Positions 12,662 through 20,346 of a stretch of 36,673 nucleotides of DNA are shown in pieces. The DNA is from Bacteroidota bacterium (GTDB lineage: Bacteria > Bacteroidota > Bacteroidia > B-17B0 > Aurantibacillaceae). The first letter of the stretch is position 1, and the number at the start of each line of letters is the position of its first letter. The stretch lies in assembly GCA_020403265.1 (NCBI GenBank), contig JADBXZ010000137.1, positions 1-36,673 of the forward strand. Direction: 5' to 3'. The notes under the pieces are model-generated. The model had not been told where the DNA came from. It did no database searches and was given only the letters and a program-made list of their open reading frames with translations. The translations under genes were made by a program, and so were the position numbers.

Positions 12662-12669
12662 TAAATTTG
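12662..12669 (+). promoter_or_regulatory. Rightward promoter -7 box
   Basis: TAAATTTG, 15 bases before the ATG at 12685, fits the Bacteroidota -7 consensus. It would drive the sigma-like gene and then the packaging and structural genes. Upstream, AAATAAATTTTAA-like sequence occurs several times between 12600 and 12660 and could bind a regulator. Confidence 0.5.
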
Positions 12670-12684
12670 TAAGCATTAATATAA

Positions 12685-13158
12685 ATGTGTATAACGCAAA
12701 TTAACCTCGAGTATGAGCGGAACTACCGCCAATTCGTTTATTTTGCAAAATACATGAATAGCCCAAATCCTACCGACTTGGTGAATGATGTGTACATACG
12801 ACTTTCAGATTTACCCGAACAAAGGTTAGCTAGTTATTTATCTAAACACAAACCAAAATCACTTATAATTAATACTATCAAAATAATAGCACATGAACAA
12901 AGAAGGGAATCTAATCGCAAAAGAACAATTGACTTTGATTTGAATGTCTTAAAAAATAAAGAGGTTTCTGAGTTTGATTTTGATTTGATAAATAAGTTAA
13001 TTGATGAACTTCCGGAACTAGAAAGAAAGCAAATCAACTTAATTAAAGAAGGAAAGAAAATATACAAAGAGAACACTGGGGTGTCAACAGTCAAAGGTTA
13101 CGCTTTAAGAAAAAAAGGATTGATTAAAATTAAACGAAAATACTTTAACAATGACTAA
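12685..13158 (+). CDS. Sigma-70-like RNA polymerase factor, putative late regulator
   Basis: 157 aa. PTDLVNDVYIRLSDLPEQRLASYL resembles sigma region 2, where DLV-DVY-RL marks the core-binding helix. LIDELPELERKQINLIKEGKKIYKENTGVSTVKGYALRKKGLIKIKRKY resembles the region 4 helix-turn-helix. The size fits a minimal ECF-type factor. As the first rightward gene before the terminase genes, it could redirect host polymerase to late promoters. The similarity is at pattern level, so other DNA-binding roles are possible. Confidence 0.6.
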   Translation: MCITQINLEYERNYRQFVYFAKYMNSPNPTDLVNDVYIRLSDLPEQRLASYLSKHKPKSLIINTIKIIAHEQRRESNRKRTIDFDLNVLKNKEVSEFDFDLINKLIDELPELERKQINLIKEGKKIYKENTGVSTVKGYALRKKGLIKIKRKYFNND

Positions 13159-13462
13159 CATAGAATACAATCACTACCTAGCACATAAGTACGCTATTGA
13201 CCTTTATATCGATATGCGAATGGTTTTAGAGCCTAACAGCGCATTTATGATTCCTATTCTTAACTATTGCAATCAACAAGGTAACATCATTGATTCAAAG
13301 TGTCCAAGTTGTTTAACCGATGCATTAATATATTTTAGATATGCAGCCAAAAAGTACACCGAAACCACCACCGAAAGACCACAGGAAACCACTATCGCCA
13401 AGTATAAGAAGAAAAAAGAGATTCAAAAAAGGTCAAACCCATTCACGGGGTCGGTTGGTTAG
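13151..13462 (+). CDS. 103-aa hypothetical protein
   Basis: Helical N-terminus (YNHYLAHKYAIDLYIDMRMVL), a CPSC motif near residue 55, then a basic, threonine-rich tail (TTTERPQETTIAKYKKKKEIQ). It overlaps the sigma-like gene by 8 bases. Family unknown; the basic tail suggests nucleic-acid or protein contact. Confidence 0.55.
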   Translation: MTNIEYNHYLAHKYAIDLYIDMRMVLEPNSAFMIPILNYCNQQGNIIDSKCPSCLTDALIYFRYAAKKYTETTTERPQETTIAKYKKKKEIQKRSNPFTGSVG

Positions 13463-13518
13463 TTTCTTTGAAATAATAGTTAAAATTGATTAAGACAAAA
13501 CAAATACACGTTATAAGA

Positions 13519-13644
13519 ATGCTTTGCAAATGTGGTACATTAAACGAATACCATAGCAACAACCCATTAACAAAGAAATTAGCGTGTTACCTTGTTTGCC
13601 CATTTTGCAAGCCAAATAATAAAAAAAACAACAAGCCAATATAA
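13519..13644 (+). CDS. 41-aa zinc-ribbon-like small protein
   Basis: MLCKCGTLNEYHSNNPLTKK then ACYLVCPFCKPNNKKNNKPI. The paired CKC and CPFC motifs, about 24 residues apart, look like a four-cysteine zinc ribbon. It sits between the sigma-like gene and the terminase genes. Support is the motif and the open frame only. Confidence 0.5.
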   Translation: MLCKCGTLNEYHSNNPLTKKLACYLVCPFCKPNNKKNNKPI

Positions 13645-13674
13645 AATGAAAAGTGCAGAACATAAACCAATTAT

Positions 13675-13687
13675 AAGGAGGTGACAA
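13675..13687 (+). promoter_or_regulatory. Strong Shine-Dalgarno sequence, unusual for this genome
   Basis: AAGGAGGTGA (13675-13684) lies 6 bases before the ATG at 13688 when measured from GGAGG. It is an almost perfect anti-16S match, whereas the other genes here have A-rich leaders and no purine-rich box. It fixes the start of the 58-aa gene. Confidence 0.7.
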
Positions 13688-13864
13688 ATGAATGAAGAAC
13701 AATTTTGTGAATTTTTCACAAACCATTTTGGTGAAAGGATAACCAACATCGACCAAGTAAGTGGCTTATTTGACGGAAAAGAATTATTCGAGTTCGTTAA
13801 CCAAGCAATAAACAAATCAAAAGAATTAAACAATGGGGAAAGAGAAATACATAGAAACGCCTGA
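13688..13864 (+). CDS. 58-aa hypothetical protein with a canonical Shine-Dalgarno
   Basis: MNEEQFCEFFTNHFGERITNIDQVSGLFDGKELFEFVNQAIN... reads as an acidic helical protein. It overlaps the terminase small-subunit gene by 32 bases, suggesting coupled translation. The strong ribosome site implies high or host-independent expression. Function unknown. Confidence 0.6.
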   Translation: MNEEQFCEFFTNHFGERITNIDQVSGLFDGKELFEFVNQAINKSKELNNGEREIHRNA

Positions 13865-14270
13865 GTTATATTTAAAGCTATGGAATGAATATGTTAAAGA
13901 GGTTAAAAGCAAACCTAAGTTAGTTCATGACTTTGTTGGTAAAGACGGCAACAGCGTTCATAGAGAAAGGGAAAGACCTCTATCATGGGACGGGTTTGAG
14001 TTGTTTGTCATGCAAAAAGGGTACATGAAATACCCAGACTTAACAGATTATTGTGATGAAAATAATGAGTCATACAAAGAGTATCTCCCCCTCTCACGTG
14101 CATTTAAGAAGCAAATTAAGGCAGACCACATTGAGGGAGGTATGACAAACATTTACAACGCAAACATCACAGCGAGTCTGCATGGGTTAAAAAACCATAA
14201 CGAAACCGAAATAGTAAACAAAGAGATACCATTATTCCCAGATGTTCCAAAGAACAACGGCAATAAATAA
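13833..14270 (+). CDS. Terminase small subunit-like protein
   Basis: 145 aa. The body has the shape of P22 gp3/DNA-packaging small subunits: WDGFELFVMQKGYMKYPDLTDYC, then LSRAFKKQIKADHIEGGMTNIYNANITASLHGLKNHNETE, where a G-G-x-x-x-x-Y-N-x-N-I-x-x-x-L-H-G-L-K motif is characteristic. It would bind the packaging start site and pass DNA to the large subunit, whose gene overlaps by 29 bases. Confidence 0.75.
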   Translation: MGKEKYIETPELYLKLWNEYVKEVKSKPKLVHDFVGKDGNSVHRERERPLSWDGFELFVMQKGYMKYPDLTDYCDENNESYKEYLPLSRAFKKQIKADHIEGGMTNIYNANITASLHGLKNHNETEIVNKEIPLFPDVPKNNGNK

Positions 14271-15459
14271 AATACTTTCAATGAAAGCCCGTAAAAAGGT
14301 TATTCAAGGTGGTACAAGCGCAGGTAAGACCTACGCCATTATCCCTATACTCATTGACAAAGCTTTAAAAGAATCTAGGTTAAAGATTACGGTAGTTGCC
14401 GAAACATTACCAGCTGTTAGGGATGGTGCAATAGATATATTCATGAACACTATGCATGATACTAATAGGTGGGATGATTCATGCTGGAGGGAGTCACCTC
14501 AATTTGTTTACACATTCAAAAGAACAAAAAGCCGGATACAATTCAAATCATTTGATTCAGTTGGTAAATCTAAGTCGGCAGGTAAGAGAGATGTTTTGTT
14601 TTTAAACGAAGCCAACAATATACCCTTTGATATTGCAGATGCTTTAATGATTCGTAGTAAAGAAACTTATATTGACTTTAACCCCGATGCTGAGTTTTGG
14701 GCACACACCGAAGTTTTAAAAGAACCAAATAGCGAGTTTCTTTTGTTGACTTATGAAGACAATGAAGCTTTGCCGCCTGAAACTTTAGAAGACCTTCTAA
14801 TTAAAAAAGAGAAAGCGTTTTTTGATGTTAACGCTAAGGACTTATTCGCTGAGTCAAACATAAAAAACAATTACTGGGCTAATTGGTGGAAGGTGTACGG
14901 CTTAGGTATGACAGGCTCATTAAGCGGCACAGTATTTAACAACTGGTCAAAGATTGACAATGTACCGCCCGATGCTCATTTATTAGCCTATGGTTTAGAT
15001 TGGGGTTTCAACCCTGACCCAGCCTGTTTAGTTGCTGTTTATAAATGGAATGGTAAACTAATACTTGACGAATTGATTTATCGTAAAGGATTGGTTAATT
15101 CAGATTTAGCAAACATCATGCGAACACTTAACCTCAACATGAGGGTTAGTATAGTTGCAGATAGTGCCGAACCGAAGTCAATTGAAGATTTAAGGCAGCA
15201 AGGATTTTATAATGTTATCCCAGCAGTTAAGGGAGCGGACAGTAAACGTTTTGGAATTAATAAGATGCAAGAATATGATATACTTGTAACATCACGTTCA
15301 ACAAATGCAATCAATGAGTTTCAGAATTACACATGGGCAAAGGACAGAAACGGAAAAGAAACGGGAGAGCCTATCGATGGTCATGACCACGCAATAGACC
15401 CGTTTAGGTATGTGGTGGTTAAGAAGTTATGTTACCAAGGTTATACGGAAGTTTATTAG
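14242..15459 (+). CDS. terL: Terminase large subunit (packaging ATPase-nuclease)
   Basis: 405 aa. Walker A GGTSAGKT (23-30) and Walker B DVLFLNEAN (117-125) form the ATPase. The RNase-H-like nuclease has GLDWGFNPDP (Asp253), VADSAEP (Asp307) and DGHDHAIDPFRY (Asp382, Asp387). The pattern matches the PBSX-type terminase family. It pumps DNA into proheads through the portal encoded at 25597-27795. Such enzymes often package by headful, which fits a circularly permuted map, but that is inference. Confidence 0.95.
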   Translation: MFQRTTAINKILSMKARKKVIQGGTSAGKTYAIIPILIDKALKESRLKITVVAETLPAVRDGAIDIFMNTMHDTNRWDDSCWRESPQFVYTFKRTKSRIQFKSFDSVGKSKSAGKRDVLFLNEANNIPFDIADALMIRSKETYIDFNPDAEFWAHTEVLKEPNSEFLLLTYEDNEALPPETLEDLLIKKEKAFFDVNAKDLFAESNIKNNYWANWWKVYGLGMTGSLSGTVFNNWSKIDNVPPDAHLLAYGLDWGFNPDPACLVAVYKWNGKLILDELIYRKGLVNSDLANIMRTLNLNMRVSIVADSAEPKSIEDLRQQGFYNVIPAVKGADSKRFGINKMQEYDILVTSRSTNAINEFQNYTWAKDRNGKETGEPIDGHDHAIDPFRYVVVKKLCYQGYTEVY

Positions 15460-15474
15460 TAAAAAAGTGGTTTA

Positions 15475-15489
15475 AAATCTTATATTATT
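15475..15489 (+). promoter_or_regulatory. Conserved 15-mer upstream of the 192-aa gene (candidate late promoter), copy 1
   Basis: AAATCTTATATTATT ends 2 bases before the ATG at 15492. The same 15-mer occurs at 22728-22742, 4 bases before the ATG at 22747. It does not match TAnnTTTG, so it may be read by the phage sigma-like factor or act in translation. Confidence 0.4.
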
Positions 15490-15491
15490 GA

Positions 15492-16070
15492 ATGGTACCA
15501 ATTGAGATAGTAATAGATGAATTTGGCAATAAGTTAGTTGATGACTTGAAAGCATCGCTTAAAAAGAAAGGGGTGATGTATCAAACGCAGGAAAGTAAAC
15601 TAGCTGCTTCAATTCGTTTTAGAACATTGCCAAAAGGTGATTCAATTGTGTTTCAATTGTTGATGCCTGACTATGCAGAGATAAGGGATAAAGGGAGGAA
15701 GCCCGGACCAGTTAGCAAAGAGGGTAGAAAGCAAATTGAAGAATGGGGGAGAAGGAAAGGGGCTGGCTTTATTGAAAAGGCTTATGCAGGAATGCAAGCC
15801 AAACAATTAGAGAAAAGAAAGAAAAAACAATCTGAGGCAAAAGCAAGAAACCCGACACGTAAAACATGGAAGGATTTACAAGTACCTACAAAAGTACCTT
15901 ACAATAAAATGAAAGAAGCGTTTGGATATGGTATAGCAATGAAGTTAAAAAAGAAAGGTTACGAAGGAAACAACTTCTTTACCGACGTGATTAACGATGG
16001 ACGTATTGATGAACTTAAAAAAGATTTAATGGATTATGGTTTCAAGAACTTTAAATTTGGATTAGAATAA
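15492..16070 (+). CDS. Putative HK97-gp10-like tail completion / connector protein
   Basis: 192 aa. QLLMPDYAEIRDKGRKPGPVSKEGRKQIEEWGRRKG (about residues 55-95) resembles the (D/Y)-Y-A-x-x-x-x-x-G-R-x-P-G-x...W-x-x-x-K-G element of gp10-like neck proteins in Bacteroidota phages. The tail is basic. It is separated from terL by a 32-bp gap holding the 15-mer. I am moderately confident of a virion or assembly role only. Confidence 0.45.
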   Translation: MVPIEIVIDEFGNKLVDDLKASLKKKGVMYQTQESKLAASIRFRTLPKGDSIVFQLLMPDYAEIRDKGRKPGPVSKEGRKQIEEWGRRKGAGFIEKAYAGMQAKQLEKRKKKQSEAKARNPTRKTWKDLQVPTKVPYNKMKEAFGYGIAMKLKKKGYEGNNFFTDVINDGRIDELKKDLMDYGFKNFKFGLE

Positions 16071-16071
16071 C

Positions 16072-17292
16072 ATGGCGATAACAATTACTAACCGTCCCCA
16101 AACAATAGCACCGGGATTCAACCAATTGATGTTTAGAGCAACTTCTAACCAAACGGCACAGCCTAACTTTAATTATTATGTTACTGTTAATGTGGATGGT
16201 GTTGCTTTAACTCCTATGCCATTGCCAGCACGTCCAACAGGCGACCTTATATTGGACATCAAACCGTTAGTAAGGGACTTCTTAAAACATTACTTTCCGT
16301 TCAATCTATCAGGATGGCAAACGTGCACTAAGTCAATTATAAACGTTACGATTAACATAGGCGAACGTTACGGAACTACTCCGGCTATCTACACTGGAAC
16401 TAATCAGTTCTTTAAAATATGGAACGGTTCATTAACCGAAAGGGAAAGGATGACTTACAACTCTTCCCTGTACGTGAGTGGTTCGAGGGCTTTAAATAAT
16501 CTACCAACTGAAATAAAGGTTAAAAAAGATAAACAAGATATTGTATTCTATTACTTACTAAACGCAGTCAATGACGTTACAACGGTTGAAGTTAAAACAT
16601 ATGACTCAACAAACACATTACAAAGTGATAGTGCCATTGCCAACCCACACACAACAGTAACAACACAAAATCAATTAATTTGTATTAACCTCGGAAAGGC
16701 TGCTTTACAGGGATTGTTAGTCAGTCAAGTTGGAGGAGATTTTCCAATATCAACTAGTTCGAGTGTTAAAAGAATAAATATTAAGTTCAAAAACGGTAGT
16801 ACTACTGTTGCTGAATATAATATCAATTATGTAGGGTGTAAGGGACGTAATGAGAAACCGTATAGCCTTTATTACCTCAATCGTAACGGTGCTTTTGATT
16901 TTGTTAACTTCGTTTCAGTTAATCGAACTAATACTAACACTAAGATAAACTACCGTAAGATTGAACAATACCACAAAGGTAGTTACTTGGATTCAAGTAG
17001 TACAATTGTTTTAATCAATAGTCCTTTGGAGCAAAGAGATAGGGTGTTAGGTAACACTAATCAAGACACTTACCGATTAATTACTGATTCGTTAAGTGAT
17101 TCAGATATTGCGATGTTAGAGGATTGCTTTAATTCAAGCGTGTACATTTTACATGACATTGAAAACGACTATTACGAATATGTGAACCAAACAGATACTC
17201 AATTCATCGTAAGAGAAAAGATAGTTGACAAAGTTATACAGGTACAAATGAACATCAACAGTAATGTAATTAACGAAAGGCAGACGTTTTAA
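16072..17292 (+). CDS. Putative tail / baseplate structural protein
   Basis: 406 aa, beta-rich throughout: ITITNRPQTIAPGFNQLMFRA, FNYYVTVNVDGVALTPMPLP, GDLILDIKPLVRDFLKHYF and so on. No family is named with certainty. Its stop overlaps the start of the 892-aa structural gene (TAATG), and both precede the tape-measure-like gene. This suggests a distal tail or baseplate hub component. Confidence 0.5.
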   Translation: MAITITNRPQTIAPGFNQLMFRATSNQTAQPNFNYYVTVNVDGVALTPMPLPARPTGDLILDIKPLVRDFLKHYFPFNLSGWQTCTKSIINVTINIGERYGTTPAIYTGTNQFFKIWNGSLTERERMTYNSSLYVSGSRALNNLPTEIKVKKDKQDIVFYYLLNAVNDVTTVEVKTYDSTNTLQSDSAIANPHTTVTTQNQLICINLGKAALQGLLVSQVGGDFPISTSSSVKRINIKFKNGSTTVAEYNINYVGCKGRNEKPYSLYYLNRNGAFDFVNFVSVNRTNTNTKINYRKIEQYHKGSYLDSSSTIVLINSPLEQRDRVLGNTNQDTYRLITDSLSDSDIAMLEDCFNSSVYILHDIENDYYEYVNQTDTQFIVREKIVDKVIQVQMNINSNVINERQTF

Positions 17293-19970
17293 TGGGTAGG
17301 TTGTTTATAAGAAATATTGAAGTAGACATGGTTGAGGATGTGAACACGTCCTTAAACTATTCTTTATTGGATATTCAAAACCCGGTTAATAAGCAAACTA
17401 ATTATAGTAAGTCAATTAAGCTACCAGCTACTAATCCGATTAATCAAATATTTGAATATATCTTTAACTTGGATGTAACCCTATCCACGTTTAACCCAAA
17501 TAAAAAAGAACCTGCCATTTATTACTCAAATGAAAGCGAAATATTCGCAGGTCACGTAAGACTTAAGAAGATAGAACGTAATTTAGATAAACAAACAAAC
17601 TTTTACATACTCGAACTGTTTGGCGAACTATCCTCTTTGTTTCGTGACATTGGTGAAAAGTTGGTAACAGGTAATCCAAACCCAGCAGACGACTTGGACT
17701 TTAGCGAGTATGACCATGAATTGAATTACACCAATGTAGTTAATAGTTGGGCAACTTCTAACATAGTTAGCGGCTCACCTGTTTCATTAGGTGGGCTAGG
17801 TGCTAAAGGTTATCGTTACGCCTTGGCTAATTACGGAACAGAAGCGGAATACTTTTTAAACAATAGTTCAAGTTATTACGCTGATATTGACTTTGCCGTT
17901 AACAATATGCGCCCTGTTATATTCAGGTATGAGATTCTTAAAAAGATATTCGATAAAGCTGGCTGGGTTTGGGATTCAGCTTTTTTAAACGGTAATAGAT
18001 TCGGTAAAATAGTTCACCCTTGCAATAACGATATACTAAGTCTTTCGCAATCTCAAATAGATAATAACCGATATTACGTAAATGATAATGTAGGTATAAG
18101 TAACACGGTTGCAATGAATCCAATAGGAGGAGCTAGTGCTACATTTGTTCCGACCTTACCACCTTACAATACGGTTATATTTAATAACGAAGCCTCACCC
18201 TTTTATGATACGGGAGCAAACAATAATACTACAACTGGAATATTTAACACGCCTTTACAATCGACTTACATAATTACATTTCAAACAACTGTTAACGCTG
18301 AGTTATCAATACCAACAACACCAACAGGTAGGTTAATGACTTCGTTTAGCGGTATAGTTAGGTTATCAATTGACAAAGAAGTTTCGCCCGGTGTTTGGAC
18401 CAACATACACTATCAAGACTTTAACTACAATCAAACGAATGCGGGTACATTTGTTTTATCGCAATCATTCCAAACAACAAAAGAGGTTTACGATGTTGTA
18501 AACACAAAGTACAGATGTACTGTTGGCTATGGTAGCTTAGTTGGTACAATGACCTCAGTAATAACAGGCGGCAACATCTTTATTAAAGTATTGGATAGTT
18601 ACTTGTATGTAAGACTAAAGAATAACAATGTAGTGGAGGGCATGGGTGTTGCTTACTCTTTTAACCAAGTACTACCAAAGAATAAAAAACAAAAAGACTT
18701 TTTAATCGATTCAATTCGTGAGTTTAATTTGTGGATGATAGAAGATAAGTTGGTTAAAAAGAAAATGATAATTGAACCGTACGAGAATTGGTTTGATCCT
18801 ATCAATGTTGAAGATTGGACGGCTTTAAGAGATACCAAAACAGGTGAAAGTTATGAGTTATTATCATTACTAGATAACAAAACATTTCACTTTGCGCATA
18901 AACCTGATTCAGATTATTGGTCTAAAAAGTACACCGAACGAAACCAATATAATTACGGTGACGCCGTTAAGGATATTGATAATGACTTTTTAAATGGCAC
19001 TAATAAAATAGAGCTTACAACAAGTTCGAGTCCTTTAATTGGGAATGATTCAAATGGTTTATTAATACCTCAAATATATTCAATCGATAACGGGGTGATT
19101 AAACCAATTAAACATAATTTACGTTCAATGTTATGGGGTGGGCTTATAAACATGGACGGGGGCTATTGGAATCTGTATAGCTTAGGTGGTGTTTACACTC
19201 AAAGTCAATACCCGTATATTGGTCATTTAGATGACCCTTACAATCCAACATTTGATTTCTTATTCGAGAATCCAAGCGAGATATTTTATGAACGTCCTAT
19301 CCTTAATTACACTAACAACAATCTTTATAATGCTTATTGGAAAGGTTACGTCGACCAATTAAGCAACCCTAACAGCAAGGTTGTAACACGTAACTATTGG
19401 CTAAGTGAGAAAACAATCAAAGAACTAACATGGCGCAAACGTATCTTTGATGACGGGCATTACTTCATACTTTATTCAATTGAGAATTACACACCGGACA
19501 GCAACCAGTCGACAACTTGCAAATTATTAAAGTTAAGTGATTATGTTGCATTTATTCCAAGCGGTGAAGCACCTGGGGGAAGTGGCGGAGGTGGTAATGC
19601 TTTCGGTAGTTCAAAGGTTGCAGCTTCGTTAAGTTCATTCTTAATTGAGTCAGCAACACCAAGTGGAATGAGGTTAGCCGCCCCGACCTCAACAAAAAAA
19701 GTGTTTATTGATAGTGACTCGAATTTACCATTAGGAAAGTTTACAATAATAGAAGCCGATGCAAGTGGCGGTGATATTACAATAACTTTAAATAATGTAG
19801 GGTTTGAGTTCATGGTTGTAAGGGTTGATAATACAGCAGGTACAAGTGTATTCTTGCAGCCAGACGATGCAACTGTTTTAATTGACTTTGCAGCAAATTA
19901 CACGCTAACAACACAAGGTGAATTGGTTAAGGTTATACCTGTTGAAGGTGCTTATTACGTACAGAAATGA
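17292..19970 (+). CDS. Large tail protein with C-terminal fibre-like domain
   Basis: 892 aa, the longest gene. The N-terminal half has mixed folds (LFIRNIEVDMVEDVNTSLNYS; KQKDFLIDSIREFNLWMIED). A glycine-rich hinge (GEAPGGSGGGGNAF) lies near residue 760. The last 110 residues (FTIIEADASGGDITITLNNV ... VLIDFAANYTLTTQGELVKV) match the beta domain often ending tail fibres. Probably a tail-tip or baseplate protein with an adhesion module. Its place before the tape-measure-like gene is unusual. Confidence 0.55.
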   Translation: MGRLFIRNIEVDMVEDVNTSLNYSLLDIQNPVNKQTNYSKSIKLPATNPINQIFEYIFNLDVTLSTFNPNKKEPAIYYSNESEIFAGHVRLKKIERNLDKQTNFYILELFGELSSLFRDIGEKLVTGNPNPADDLDFSEYDHELNYTNVVNSWATSNIVSGSPVSLGGLGAKGYRYALANYGTEAEYFLNNSSSYYADIDFAVNNMRPVIFRYEILKKIFDKAGWVWDSAFLNGNRFGKIVHPCNNDILSLSQSQIDNNRYYVNDNVGISNTVAMNPIGGASATFVPTLPPYNTVIFNNEASPFYDTGANNNTTTGIFNTPLQSTYIITFQTTVNAELSIPTTPTGRLMTSFSGIVRLSIDKEVSPGVWTNIHYQDFNYNQTNAGTFVLSQSFQTTKEVYDVVNTKYRCTVGYGSLVGTMTSVITGGNIFIKVLDSYLYVRLKNNNVVEGMGVAYSFNQVLPKNKKQKDFLIDSIREFNLWMIEDKLVKKKMIIEPYENWFDPINVEDWTALRDTKTGESYELLSLLDNKTFHFAHKPDSDYWSKKYTERNQYNYGDAVKDIDNDFLNGTNKIELTTSSSPLIGNDSNGLLIPQIYSIDNGVIKPIKHNLRSMLWGGLINMDGGYWNLYSLGGVYTQSQYPYIGHLDDPYNPTFDFLFENPSEIFYERPILNYTNNNLYNAYWKGYVDQLSNPNSKVVTRNYWLSEKTIKELTWRKRIFDDGHYFILYSIENYTPDSNQSTTCKLLKLSDYVAFIPSGEAPGGSGGGGNAFGSSKVAASLSSFLIESATPSGMRLAAPTSTKKVFIDSDSNLPLGKFTIIEADASGGDITITLNNVGFEFMVVRVDNTAGTSVFLQPDDATVLIDFAANYTLTTQGELVKVIPVEGAYYVQK

Positions 19971-20182
19971 TGAATATAAAAATATTAAATGATAGGAATT
20001 TAAAATGTGTTTGCGGTAAAGGCAATTTAGTTGCTTCTATTGAAAGTAAAAAACATATTCCTAAAACTAAAAACAATCTATTGTATGGTAAATTCTACGT
20101 CTATAAATGTTCTAAGTGTAGCGAAAGGTTTACTACAACACAAAGCGATGAGTTAAGTATAATTGATTTTAAACACAAATAA
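19967..20182 (+). CDS. 71-aa zinc-ribbon-like protein
   Basis: CVCGKGN (residues about 14-20) and CSKCSERFTT (about 49-58) give a four-cysteine arrangement about 30 residues apart, as in treble-clef or ribbon zinc sites. The gene overlaps the end of the large tail gene by 4 bases. Possibly an assembly factor; function not known. Confidence 0.55.
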   Translation: MMNIKILNDRNLKCVCGKGNLVASIESKKHIPKTKNNLLYGKFYVYKCSKCSERFTTTQSDELSIIDFKHK

Positions 20183-20346
20183 TGAATATAAAAGATATAA
20201 ATAGTTGCTTTGTTGATATGCTTTTGGTTTTGAATCTATACAATCAAAACAATGAGGATTTAAACAAGGATATTAAAACGGCTTGGAAACTAGCCGAAAA
20301 AACACATAAAATAAAATGGAGAAACTATCGTTTGAATTTGAAATAA
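20182..20346 (+). CDS. 54-aa hypothetical protein before the tape-measure-like gene
   Basis: MNIKDINSCFVDMLLVLNLYNQNNEDLNKDIKTAWKLAEKTHKIKWRN... starts at TAATG overlapping the zinc-ribbon gene and runs 31 bases into the tape-measure-like gene in another frame. The position is where tail assembly chaperones usually lie, but I see no slippery site here. Support is position and overlap. Confidence 0.45.
   Translation: MNIKDINSCFVDMLLVLNLYNQNNEDLNKDIKTAWKLAEKTHKIKWRNYRLNLK

Noticed and set aside
17292-19970. Diversity-generating retroelement target at the fibre-like C-terminus
   Set aside because: No reverse transcriptase and no template repeat copy was seen anywhere on the circle.
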